Positions 44,349 through 53,172 of a DNA stretch of 64,000 nt are shown here, one piece after another (position 1 is the stretch's first letter; each line of letters begins with the position of its first letter). This DNA comes from Paenibacillus glycanilyticus NBRC 16618. GTDB taxonomy: Bacteria; Bacillota; Bacilli; Paenibacillales; Paenibacillaceae. The DNA lies in the NCBI RefSeq assembly GCF_004000805.1, contig NZ_BILY01000001.1, forward strand, positions 186,001 to 250,000. The letters run 5' to 3'. The translations under genes were made by a program, and so were the position numbers. The notes beneath the pieces are model-generated. The model had not been told where the DNA came from and did not search any database. It was given only the letters and a program-made list of their open reading frames with translations.

Positions 44349-46130
44349 TTACTTGCCGGTTGTTGCATCATTACGCATTTTAATGATTTTTTGCGCTCTT
44401 TCCGTATCCACGGCAACAACGTCATTCCAGCCGAGCCCTACGGCATCGCTCTTCATTTTTGTCCATAATTGATCGAATTCTTCTTGATTCTTAGCGAATA
44501 CCATCTTCCAGGATGTATTTTTTACGTAATCCGAAATCTGGCTGCGTTTGTTTTTAATATCCGACGAATCACTGCCAAGGCTCGTATTTATATTCGGCAC
44601 GATGTCGATCATATTGTTTTTCGTGTAATACTCGGTGGCATTTGTTGCGTTGTAGGTCTTTTGCCAGTCTGTGGTTAGTGCCGTCTTGTTTGCCTCGATT
44701 GTAGAGCTCCAATAGTTGTTGTTATAAAATTCGCCTGTTTCCGGATCCACGACAAAATCACTCATAATCATGCTGTTAATTTTGCTTTGTCCGTCCTGGT
44801 ACCCGCCGCCACCGTATTGATCCGGAACCGGTGTGTTTTTCTGGAAAGCGGTTTGTCCAAACTCGGTGAGCTTAAACTTGCCGTCTTCGGATTTTTCATA
44901 ATTGAAGCCTTCAAATCCGTTCGTATAATAACGCAATCCTTCTGGAGAGACCATCCAATCCAGAAACTCCATAATTCTTTCCGGTTCCTTGGCTTTCGAG
45001 CCAAGCGCAAATACCCGGCCGTTGCCGTAATAGGCATCGCTATTCTGGATGATACGGGTATCGGCGATCGGAACAGCCACATTGCCGTCTCCGTTCTTGC
45101 CTCTTTCTATCGAGTTGTAGAAGCCTCTTTGCCAGGAGTACCACAAGAGAAGAACCTGTTTATTCGTCAGCTTTTCCGCAACTTTGTTCCAATCCTGCGA
45201 TGCGGAATCGGGGTCCACGAGTCCCATTTGATTAGCGGTAAAATAGAATTGCAAAATCTTTTTGTACATGCTGTTATCGTCAATGAGAGGAACAATATCG
45301 CCCTTGGCATTCAACTGAATGGTCGAAGTTCCGTCCGGCTGCTCGTATCCGTACCAGTTGCTGAGCCAGCGGACGTTTTCCATGCTTCCGCCATCCCAGT
45401 CCTTCCACAACGTGATGGGAACGATTTTTTTGCCGTCAGGCGTAGTTGGATATTTCTTTTGCATTTCCTTCAGCACATTCAGAAGATCGGTCAAATTATT
45501 CAGCTTGGGAGCCCCTACTCCTTTATAATAATCCCAAGGCATTATCGGGCTGGAGTAAGGAATTTCTTCGGAAAACGTTGTTGGCGACGTATCTGCCTCA
45601 AAAGTCGGCATCGCGTATATTTTCCCGTCCGGATTGACCTTGTCGAAAGCCGCATTAAAAGGCTTAAAGTGATTATCTACGTATTTGGACAGAAATTGCG
45701 TGTTTTTCAACTTGTCGGTGATATCCATAACGAGTCCTGCCGGAATTAATTCCTCCAGCTGACTGTTATCCACGATGAGAAGATCGCCTAAATTCCCTGC
45801 CGCCGTTCTGGTCTTATACAGCTGATCGCCGGCGACCTGCGGTGCGAGAATGTTAAGAGTGATATTAAACTTATCTTTAATGAGCTTCCCATACCAGCCT
45901 GTCTGCTCGCCTTGGTAATTGGCCGCATTATCGTAGACTGTGATGGTCAGAGGTTTGCTATGATCGATCCCTTTTCCCGATTCGGATGTGCCTTCCCCAT
46001 TGCTTGGCTTTGCTGAAGCAGTTGACTCATTGGATGAACTCTGACACCCCGCTAATGCCGTCGACAACAACAAGGTACCGGTAACCGATAACAAAGTCCA
46101 TTTTTTGAATGTTTTAGTGCTCCTGCTCAA
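44349..46130 (-). CDS. Extracellular sugar-binding lipoprotein (LipO/YtcQ type)
   Basis: A 593-residue solute-binding lipoprotein: lipobox ALAGC near residue 28, Ser/Glu/Gly-rich linker, then a binding domain (about 55-593; TITVYDNAANYQGEQTGWYGKLIKDKFNI). TTG at 46130 is taken as start because GGGGGT lies six bases upstream; the ATG at 46145 sits inside that ribosome site. It follows the LplB and YtcP-type permeases in one operon and should feed them, by analogy with the aldouronate importer of Paenibacillus. Confidence 0.9.
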   Translation of the reverse strand: MSRSTKTFKKWTLLSVTGTLLLSTALAGCQSSSNESTASAKPSNGEGTSESGKGIDHSKPLTITVYDNAANYQGEQTGWYGKLIKDKFNITLNILAPQVAGDQLYKTRTAAGNLGDLLIVDNSQLEELIPAGLVMDITDKLKNTQFLSKYVDNHFKPFNAAFDKVNPDGKIYAMPTFEADTSPTTFSEEIPYSSPIMPWDYYKGVGAPKLNNLTDLLNVLKEMQKKYPTTPDGKKIVPITLWKDWDGGSMENVRWLSNWYGYEQPDGTSTIQLNAKGDIVPLIDDNSMYKKILQFYFTANQMGLVDPDSASQDWNKVAEKLTNKQVLLLWYSWQRGFYNSIERGKNGDGNVAVPIADTRIIQNSDAYYGNGRVFALGSKAKEPERIMEFLDWMVSPEGLRYYTNGFEGFNYEKSEDGKFKLTEFGQTAFQKNTPVPDQYGGGGYQDGQSKINSMIMSDFVVDPETGEFYNNNYWSSTIEANKTALTTDWQKTYNATNATEYYTKNNMIDIVPNINTSLGSDSSDIKNKRSQISDYVKNTSWKMVFAKNQEEFDQLWTKMKSDAVGLGWNDVVAVDTERAQKIIKMRNDATTGK

Positions 46131-46172
46131 TTGATAACCCCCCATTGGATGAATGTATTATAATGGCGCAAG

Positions 46173-47084
46173 TTAACCTTTTACCGCGCCAATCATAATC
46201 CCCTTAACGAAGAACCTTTGAAATATCGGATACACCAGTAGAATTGGCGCAACCACAATGATGGTGACGGTCATGCGAATGGAAGTTGTCGTCTGCTTGG
46301 TGGCCAAGCTTGCCATGGCCGTTGAGCCGGCATTTTGCAGGTTGACCATGGTCGATAATGAACTCGCCTGATTAATATAGTTGTAGAGAATGAATTGCAG
46401 GCTGTACAGCTTGCTGTCCGTAACCAGCAGCAGCGTGTCCTGAAAGGAATTCCACTGGTCCACAGCCGAGAAGATGGCGACCGTAGCCAGAATGGGTTTG
46501 CTTATAGGCAGCATGATTCTGAAAAAAAGCGTCATAATACCCGCGCCGTCTATGCTTGCGGCCTGCTGCAATTCCTTGGGCGTTGATTCCACGAAGGTCT
46601 TGACCAGAATGATGAAAAATGGGGCTACGATGGTGGGCAATACATAAGCAAGAAAATTATTGGTTAGATGCAGAGATTTCATAGTCAAATACCAAGGAAT
46701 AACCCCTGCGTTAAAAAACATCGTTATAATCGTAAAGCGATACCAGAATTTTCTCCCCCACATATCCTCTTGAGTAAACATAAATCCCAGAAATGCGGAA
46801 GCGCCAACGGTCAATGATGTGCCTATAACCGTTCTCCCCAAAGATACCAGAGTGGCGTCCCACAAGCCCGGTATTTTGAACACGTCCAGGTAGTTTTGAA
46901 AATGAATATGTTTGGGAAGAAATACGACATCCCCTCTTGCGCTTATATCATTTGCGCTAATGGTATTGATAATGATGGAATAGAAAGGGTATACGCAGAT
47001 CAGAGCAAATAGGGAAAACAAAGTATAAACCACCACAGAAATTATTCGGTCGGTTAGGCCGACTTTCATTTTTACTCTGCTCAT
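46173..47084 (-). CDS. YtcP/LplC-type ABC permease
   Basis: A 303-residue permease with six predicted helices and the EAA loop (ELQQAASIDGAGIMTLFFRI) near residue 180; the C terminus RFFVKGIMIGAVKG is typical of the LplC/YtcP group. ATG overlaps the LplB-type gene stop by four bases. It forms the importer with the genes on either side. Confidence 0.92.
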   Translation of the reverse strand: MSRVKMKVGLTDRIISVVVYTLFSLFALICVYPFYSIIINTISANDISARGDVVFLPKHIHFQNYLDVFKIPGLWDATLVSLGRTVIGTSLTVGASAFLGFMFTQEDMWGRKFWYRFTIITMFFNAGVIPWYLTMKSLHLTNNFLAYVLPTIVAPFFIILVKTFVESTPKELQQAASIDGAGIMTLFFRIMLPISKPILATVAIFSAVDQWNSFQDTLLLVTDSKLYSLQFILYNYINQASSLSTMVNLQNAGSTAMASLATKQTTTSIRMTVTIIVVAPILLVYPIFQRFFVKGIMIGAVKG

Positions 47085-48001
47085 ACAATGCTCTCCCCTC
47101 TCAGCAGCTTGGACAATTTGTTCACGGAAAAGAGAAGCACAACGCTAATCAGACTCTTCAGCATGCTAATCGCGACGGAAACCGAATAGCTGCCGCCTCC
47201 CATGGCCAGGTTGTATACATATAAATCCAAACCCTGTATGGAATCTTTGTTAAAGGCATTCTGAAATACGAAATATTGCTCCAGGCCGTTATTCAGGAAG
47301 CTCGCAATCTGCAGCATCAACAGGACAAAGTAGGTAGGCAGCATGCTTGGCAGTACGACATACCGGATGATCTGCATTCGTGTCGCACCGTCGACATGGG
47401 CTGCTTCATAAAGAGCGTCGTCTATCCCCATAATGGCGGCAATATACAAAATCGCGGACCAGCCTAATGCTTTCCAGGTTGTCCACATCCACATCGTGAA
47501 CCATACATGGTCGGAGTTCTGAAGGAATAAAACCGGCGAATCGATAAATCCGAGCATCTTCAGGAGACCGTTTATGATGCCCTCACTTGAGAACATGGAG
47601 AACGCCAATGAATAAACCAATACCCAGCTGATAAAGTTTGGCAGGGTCGTTACGGTTTGAATAAACTTGCGGAAGCGCACCGCTTTTATTTCCGTCAGGA
47701 ATATGGCAAAAATCATGGGGAGCCAAGAGAAGAGCAGGTTCAAGCCGCTCATCCCAAACGTGTTCTTGATAACCTGAAGCAGTTGATCAATCTTAACCTG
47801 ATTTTCAACTAACGAATGGAACCACTTGAGCCCGACAAACGGGGATTTGGACAATGGGATCGGAGGCGTATAGTCAAAAAAAGCATATACCCACCCATAT
47901 AAAGGGTAATAGGCAAAGATACCAAGCAAGATCATAAAGGGCAAAATGTAAAGAAACTTGATCTTTGAAATTCGCCTCTTGCTGTAAGACTGTAATCGCA
48001 C
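47081..48001 (-). CDS. LplB-type ABC permease
   Basis: A 306-residue permease of the LplB group (FMILLGIFAYYPLYGWVYAF near the start, EAA loop LYEAAHVDGATRMQIIRYV near residue 210). The start is GTG at 48001 with AAGGGTGG upstream. It heads the operon with YtcP-type permease, binding protein and carboxylesterase. The promoter and a perfect cre lie just upstream. Confidence 0.9.
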   Translation of the reverse strand: MRLQSYSKRRISKIKFLYILPFMILLGIFAYYPLYGWVYAFFDYTPPIPLSKSPFVGLKWFHSLVENQVKIDQLLQVIKNTFGMSGLNLLFSWLPMIFAIFLTEIKAVRFRKFIQTVTTLPNFISWVLVYSLAFSMFSSEGIINGLLKMLGFIDSPVLFLQNSDHVWFTMWMWTTWKALGWSAILYIAAIMGIDDALYEAAHVDGATRMQIIRYVVLPSMLPTYFVLLMLQIASFLNNGLEQYFVFQNAFNKDSIQGLDLYVYNLAMGGGSYSVSVAISMLKSLISVVLLFSVNKLSKLLRGESIV

Positions 48002-48056
48002 CGTATCACGCCACCCTTTCCATTTAATTTTTCAAGAATATCCTCCCGGCTCTGAA

Positions 48057-48071
48057 TGATTGCGCTTTCAT
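48057..48071 (-). promoter_or_regulatory. Perfect cre site in the leader of the LplB-type operon
   Basis: On the minus strand ATGAAAGCGCAATCA matches all 15 positions of WTGNAANCGNWNNCW. It lies downstream of the promoter at 48088-48116 and 56 bases before the GTG, a roadblock position for CcpA. This is the best cre in the window. Confidence 0.8.
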
Positions 48072-48087
48072 AACTTGCGTCGAAGTC

Positions 48088-48116
48088 AGTATAAATTAAC
48101 TAAATATTCTAAACAA
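48088..48116 (-). promoter_or_regulatory. Sigma-A promoter of the LplB-type operon
   Basis: On the minus strand -35 TTGTTT (48111-48116), 17-base spacer, -10 TATACT (48088-48093). Confidence 0.75.
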
Positions 48117-48183
48117 TGACGTTTCCGCATCGATTATTGATGTATCCTAAGATAACGTTGTTTTGGATAACCTTAATAGGATA

Positions 48184-48225
48184 CAAAAAAAACAATCCTC
48201 TTCCGCAGCAAGGAAGAGAATTGTT
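48184..48225 (-). terminator. Terminator of the GH95 gene
   Basis: Arms of 13 bases with one mismatch (48192-48204 and 48212-48224), 7-base loop, followed on the minus strand by eight T. It lies just after the GH95 stop and ends that operon. Confidence 0.9.
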
Positions 48226-48231
48226 TCAAAC

Positions 48232-50535
48232 TCATGCGTGGATTACGATAGTCATGCCTGCCTCCCCGGCAAACGATAGAAGATTCCTATTCTTATCCGG
48301 ATTTTCCGATTCGCAGGCCGCCCCATCCAACGATAATGCTACGGGGTGATCGCAGCGTACGCGGTACGTCCCTTTACGATCCGGCCTCAAAATCGCCTGA
48401 TGAATTAGCCCGTCTTTCCATGCGATATCCACCGTAACGCCGCCGCGCGCCCGGAGCCCGCGGACTTCGCCGGCCGGCCAAGCTTTCGGAAGGGCAGGCA
48501 GCAAATGAATAGTGTCCTCGTGGCTCTGCAGAAGCAATTCCGCAATGCCTGCCGTGCCGCCGAAGTTGCCGTCGATCTGAAACGGCGGATGATTGTCTAA
48601 TAGATTAGGCAGCGTGGAGTGGGACAAAAGCGCGGTTATGTTAGCATGCGCCTCTTCCGCTTCCTGCAGTCTCGCCCAGAAATTGATAATCCAGGCCCGG
48701 CTCCAGCCGGTATGTCCTCCCCCGTTCGCCAGGCGGCGCTCCAGCGTTCGGCGAGCGGCAGCGCTTAGTTCCGGCGTTTTATCAGGAGTAATCTGGGTTC
48801 CCGGGTGCAAGGCGAACAGATGAGAGATATGTCTGTGCCCAGGCTCTACCTCCTCGTAATCCTCGTACCATTCCTGCAGTTGTCCGTAACGCCCGATGCG
48901 GGGTGGTGGAAGCTTGTCGATCGCCTGACGCAGCTCGCCCAGAAGCTCGTCATTCGACCCGAGCCGTTCTCCCGCGGCTGCGCAAGCCTGGAATAGCTCG
49001 CGCGCGATTTGACTGTCCATGGACGGCCCGTAGCACAATACGCCCGTCTCTCCATTTGGCAGCCGGTACGTATTCTCGGGAGAGACGGACGGGCAGGTGA
49101 CCCATTCGCCGCTTGGAAGCTCGACCAGATAATCCAGCAGGAAGACCGCAGCCTCCTTCATCATCGGGTAAACCCGCTCGAGGAACGCCATGTCTCCCCC
49201 GTATCGATAATGCTCCCAAAGATGAAGCGACAGCCAAGCGAGACCAAGCGGCCAATACGTCGACGACGGCCACAAATCTTGTGGGGCCGTATCTGCCCAA
49301 ATGTCCGTGTTGTGATGGGCCGCGCTTCCGCGTAAGCCATACATGGTTCGGGCGGTATGCCTGCCGTTCGGAATCATGCGTTCGATCAGCTCGAAGAGAG
49401 GCAGGTGGCATTCCGGCAAATAGCAGCTCTCTGCCGGCCAATAATTCATCTGCGTATTAATATTGATGGTGAACTTGCTGTCCCACGCGGGAAGCATATC
49501 CTTATTCCATATCCCTTGCAAATTCGCGGGCAGCGATCCGGGTCGGCTCGAGGCGATCAGAAGGTATCGGCCATAGTGAAAATACAAGGCCGTAAGCCCG
49601 GTATCTTCGCGGCCGGCCTTAACGTTACCGAGACGTTCCGAGGTTTCTGCCATCTCGGGCCTCAAGCCGGACTCCGCTCCGAACCATAGCCTTGTTCGAT
49701 CGTATAGGCTTCGGTAATCCGAGATATGCGCAGCCTTCAATTCCGAATAGCCGGCTGCGGCAACGCGTCCGGCGTCGCCGAGCGCAGCAGCTTCGGGGTC
49801 GGCTTCGCGGAAATCCGTCGAAGCGGTCATGACCAGCAGAACGGCGTCGGCATTCGAGACGATGAGGTGTTCACCAATCGTGCGCAGGCTTCCCCCCTCG
49901 GGCACGCATGCAAGGACGCCGCAATACCGGACGCCTCCGCCGCTATTGCCGCTCATCACGATCTTACCGTTCTCTGCGCGAATCTCGTCAACGTAACGGA
50001 ACCTCTCGCGTCCCATTCGGGCCGTAAACGAGATTTGGCCGGGAGAATCCGCCGTTAGCCTTAGCACGATCGCTCTGTCCGGGTAGCTCGCGAAAATTTC
50101 GCGGGCGAATTTCGTTTCTCCCGCCGTATAGGAAACATGAACGATGGCCTCCGATAGGTCAAGCCGTCTCTCGTAGTTCCGAATCTCCCCCGCATGCTCG
50201 AACTGGAGAAACAAATCGCCAAGCGGTACATAATGACGCTGGGACTCGGGAATGGCCGTAAGAGCCATCGTTGCCAAGCGCTCGGCCTCTTGAAGCTTTC
50301 CTTCGAATATTAGCTTGCGAATTTCCGCCAAATTGGGCAGTGCATCCGGATTATGCCGATCCCTAGGCCCCCCATACCATAAGGAATCCTCGTTTAATTG
50401 CACGCGTTCCGCGCGCGGATCGCCAAATATCATCGCACCCAACCGTCCATTGCCGATCGGCAAGGCTTCCTCCCATTGCTTGGCGGGAGAATAATAGAGC
50501 AGCGTGTCCTCGTGTTCTCGGTTGTTCTCGGGCAT
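48232..50535 (-). CDS. GH95 alpha-L-fucosidase/alpha-L-galactosidase
   Basis: A 767-residue GH95 enzyme with N-terminal beta domain (1-260), (alpha/alpha)6 barrel (about 280-680) and a small C-terminal beta domain. By family comparison the catalytic set is Asn358/Asn360 (TININTQMNYWPAE), Glu487 (PSVSPENTY) and the Asp in FQIDGNFGG. No signal peptide, so it acts on imported oligosaccharides, such as fucosylated or L-galactosylated hemicellulose side chains. AAAGGA precedes the ATG. It follows a YesM/YesN pair in the same operon as an LplB/YtcP importer. Confidence 0.93.
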   Translation of the reverse strand: MPENNREHEDTLLYYSPAKQWEEALPIGNGRLGAMIFGDPRAERVQLNEDSLWYGGPRDRHNPDALPNLAEIRKLIFEGKLQEAERLATMALTAIPESQRHYVPLGDLFLQFEHAGEIRNYERRLDLSEAIVHVSYTAGETKFAREIFASYPDRAIVLRLTADSPGQISFTARMGRERFRYVDEIRAENGKIVMSGNSGGGVRYCGVLACVPEGGSLRTIGEHLIVSNADAVLLVMTASTDFREADPEAAALGDAGRVAAAGYSELKAAHISDYRSLYDRTRLWFGAESGLRPEMAETSERLGNVKAGREDTGLTALYFHYGRYLLIASSRPGSLPANLQGIWNKDMLPAWDSKFTININTQMNYWPAESCYLPECHLPLFELIERMIPNGRHTARTMYGLRGSAAHHNTDIWADTAPQDLWPSSTYWPLGLAWLSLHLWEHYRYGGDMAFLERVYPMMKEAAVFLLDYLVELPSGEWVTCPSVSPENTYRLPNGETGVLCYGPSMDSQIARELFQACAAAGERLGSNDELLGELRQAIDKLPPPRIGRYGQLQEWYEDYEEVEPGHRHISHLFALHPGTQITPDKTPELSAAARRTLERRLANGGGHTGWSRAWIINFWARLQEAEEAHANITALLSHSTLPNLLDNHPPFQIDGNFGGTAGIAELLLQSHEDTIHLLPALPKAWPAGEVRGLRARGGVTVDIAWKDGLIHQAILRPDRKGTYRVRCDHPVALSLDGAACESENPDKNRNLLSFAGEAGMTIVIHA

Positions 50536-50541
50536 ATGCTT

Positions 50542-51288
50542 TCAATCCTTTCCGTTAATGGCTTGAATAGATTCGTCCTCTTCTTTATGCTCACGATAAG
50601 CGCCGGGAGTCGTGCCCGCATACTTCTTGAATACCTTCGCAAAGTAATGTTTGGTGTCGAAGCCAACCTGCTGGCTGATTGCGCAAACCGTCAGCTGCGG
50701 CTGCGTTTTCAATAGCTTCTGCGCCTCCCGGATTCGCAGCGAATTCAAGTAATTGACGAAGGTATCCCCCGTCTCCTTCTTGAACAAGCTGCTGATATAA
50801 TTCGGATGCAGACTCATGTGTTCCGCGAGATGATCGAGGGACAAATCGTTCATGTAATTCAGCTGCAAATAAGCCAGAATCCGTTCGGCATGCCGGCTGT
50901 ACTCCGAATCCGATGCGGCCGGAAGCTCCTCCTTGACGCGGCTCAGCAGCACCGCGATCTCCTTTTTATCCAAGGGCTTCAGCAAATAATCCACAACACC
51001 CGAGCGAAGGGCCTGGCGGACATATTCGAATTCGTCATAGCCGGTCAGGATAATAAACCGATCGCATAATCCTTCAAGCCTGGCATCATGAATCAGTTCA
51101 AAGCCGTTCTTCTCGGGCATGTTGATATCGGTTATCGTCACATCTGGCATAAATCGCTTCATCGTCTCTAAGGCTTCCCAGGCGTTGAAGGCCGAACAAA
51201 TGTCGGAGCCGGCCGGCGCGACTTCCTCTACGATTTTAACTAACCCTTTCAGAATCAAAGGCTCGTCGTCTACGATCAGTATCTTCAA
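50542..51288 (-). CDS. YesN-type response regulator, AraC output (short form)
   Basis: A 248-residue regulator: complete receiver (1-120; VDDE, phospho-acceptor Asp54 in TDINMPEK, Thr in LTGYDEFEY, Lys in LLKPLD) joined directly to the AraC double helix-turn-helix (about 135-235; LSLDHLAEHMSLHPNYISSLFKK, TVCAISQQVGFDTKHYFAKVFKK). The start is TTG at 51288, overlapping the kinase gene by 53 bases. It lacks the long middle region of the regulator at 34694. Confidence 0.92.
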   Translation of the reverse strand: MKILIVDDEPLILKGLVKIVEEVAPAGSDICSAFNAWEALETMKRFMPDVTITDINMPEKNGFELIHDARLEGLCDRFIILTGYDEFEYVRQALRSGVVDYLLKPLDKKEIAVLLSRVKEELPAASDSEYSRHAERILAYLQLNYMNDLSLDHLAEHMSLHPNYISSLFKKETGDTFVNYLNSLRIREAQKLLKTQPQLTVCAISQQVGFDTKHYFAKVFKKYAGTTPGAYREHKEEDESIQAINGKD

Positions 51289-53017
51289 CGTCCATCACCG
51301 TCCTTTTCACGATAACAATGCGCAAGCTGGTTCCTTTCCCCGGAGCGCTAATGATTTCCAGCCGGGATTCGGCCCCGAAGTAACCCTTGACTCTTTCGTT
51401 AACGTTTTTTAAGCCTACGCCAACCGGTTCATCCTCTTTTTTGAACTCATCATGCCTGGACAACCGATCGCGCAGCTCGAGCAGCCTGTCCGGCGCAATC
51501 CCGTTTCCGTTGTCGGTAACGTCGATCGTCACTTCTTCCTCCGTTTCCGACGCATGCAGCCGTATATGAACGGGGCGCAAAACGGCGGATGCTCCATGCA
51601 CGATGCTGTTTTCGATTAGAGGCTGCAAAAGAAAACGCGGACAGGCCAGCCGCCCGGCGTCAACATCAACTTTAATCTCGTAGGTCAGCCGGCTTTGAAG
51701 TCTCATCTTGTGGATGCTCATGTAAAAATCGACCATCTCGATTTCCTTCGCAAGAACCGTTTCTTGCTGCGCGGACGTCAAGCTGTACCTCATCAGTTTC
51801 CCGAACCAGAACGAAATATCGGCAACTTCCTTGTCGTTGTTGGCTTCGGCAACCATTCGGATCGTTTCGAGCGTATTGTAGAGAAAATGGGGCTTAATCT
51901 GTGCTTGCAGCACCTGGTAAGCCGCTTCCTTGTTTCGCAGCTCGGCGCGGTGGACATTGTTAATGAGTTCGTCCATTCGCCTTACCATGGAATTATAGGC
52001 CCCGATCAAGAAACCGATTTCGTCCTTTTCGAACTTGCCGCTTTGAATCGTCAGCACCCTCAAGTTATCGTCGTTCAGCGTGCGCATATGCCGGGCCAGC
52101 CTGAGTATTCGCTTGGTAATAGTCGAAGCCAGCAAGTAATAGGCGATGGACAAGGTTAATAATAGCAGCACGATGATCGTCACTAGGACGAGTTCCTTCT
52201 GCTTCACGGAACGGAATACCTCTCCAACCTGAGCCGTAATGATAACGCGAACGTCCAGCGGCTCAAGCTTCAGTTGATTGACGATCGTTGTTCGGTCAAT
52301 GAAGAAATCCCGCCCCTCCTCATGCAGAAGACTGAGCGTCTTATGGTCCAATCCAGCCGCTTCGTTCGTCAGCAAGTTGCCTTGCCCGGACATCAGGGCG
52401 GCCTTCCAATTCCCCTCCACGCCAGCGGCGGCATAGAAGTTGCGGATTAAGCTGTTGCTAACCCGAATTTCGAGGAGGCCAATCCGTTCCGTAATTTGCG
52501 TATTGTAGATGTACTGGTAATAAATCAGATCGGGTTCCGACACGTTCGGATCGGCTCTCAGCCATATTCCCTGCCCCGCTTTCAGCGACGAGACGGCAGC
52601 TTCTGTCTGCGGATCCAGCATGGACCTGTCCCGAAACAAATTGGTTATGGGCAGCACACGATCCTTCATTTTATAGATCACGATAGATTCGATCTCCGGA
52701 TTGGCGAACATCGATTGGCTGTACAGAGGGAGAATATATCGGGTCAGCGCGTACACGCTGTCCGCGTCGGAATCGTATACGCCGTCCAGATAATCGGTGA
52801 GGTAAGGATTGTATTGCAGTACCCGGTGTACCGATTGAATTCTAGCGAAGTCCGTTTTCATATTAGCGTAAGCCTGCTCCAGGATCTTCTGCCTGCTCTC
52901 TACGAATTGCTGGGTCAAGTTTCCATAGATTTGCGTGTAATAATGATAACCGAAAGCAATAACCGGGATAAAGATCATAATGACGTATCCAAGCACGATC
53001 TTGCGCATGATGCTCAC
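51236..53017 (-). CDS. YesM-type sensor histidine kinase
   Basis: A 593-residue kinase with two membrane helices (about 5-24 and 275-298), an extracellular sensor domain, HAMP, the phospho-acceptor His in QIKPHFLYNTLE (near 380) and an ATPase domain with PLIENSIVHG and GVGLKNVNERV. GTG at 53017 is taken as start because GGAGGG lies about ten bases upstream; ATG 53008 and TTG 53035 are alternatives. It should phosphorylate the overlapping regulator. Confidence 0.9.
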   Translation of the reverse strand: MSIMRKIVLGYVIMIFIPVIAFGYHYYTQIYGNLTQQFVESRQKILEQAYANMKTDFARIQSVHRVLQYNPYLTDYLDGVYDSDADSVYALTRYILPLYSQSMFANPEIESIVIYKMKDRVLPITNLFRDRSMLDPQTEAAVSSLKAGQGIWLRADPNVSEPDLIYYQYIYNTQITERIGLLEIRVSNSLIRNFYAAAGVEGNWKAALMSGQGNLLTNEAAGLDHKTLSLLHEEGRDFFIDRTTIVNQLKLEPLDVRVIITAQVGEVFRSVKQKELVLVTIIVLLLLTLSIAYYLLASTITKRILRLARHMRTLNDDNLRVLTIQSGKFEKDEIGFLIGAYNSMVRRMDELINNVHRAELRNKEAAYQVLQAQIKPHFLYNTLETIRMVAEANNDKEVADISFWFGKLMRYSLTSAQQETVLAKEIEMVDFYMSIHKMRLQSRLTYEIKVDVDAGRLACPRFLLQPLIENSIVHGASAVLRPVHIRLHASETEEEVTIDVTDNGNGIAPDRLLELRDRLSRHDEFKKEDEPVGVGLKNVNERVKGYFGAESRLEIISAPGKGTSLRIVIVKRTVMDVEDTDRRRRAFDSERVS

Positions 53018-53125
53018 GGCAGCATTTCCCTCCAAATATGGAATCCATATATCGTAAACGTATCACGTACAAAAAAATTCCGCTAGAGTCGCATTGCCCC
53101 CGAAACGATCAATCGCAAATCAGCA

Positions 53126-53172
53126 TGCAAAGTCCGGCGGTAACGCACCCGCGCTACTACCGGACTTTGTCT
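53126..53172 (-). terminator. Hairpin after the binding-protein gene
   Basis: Nine-base arms CAAAGTCCGG-type (53128-53137 and complement 53160-53169) enclose a long loop, directly after the binding-protein stop. On the minus strand no U-run follows, so it may stabilise the message or weaken read-through into the kinase gene rather than stop transcription fully. Confidence 0.45.

Noticed and set aside
44787..45749. Long + strand open frame of 320 codons
   Set aside because: Antisense to the solute-binding lipoprotein gene; no ribosome site or recognisable motif.
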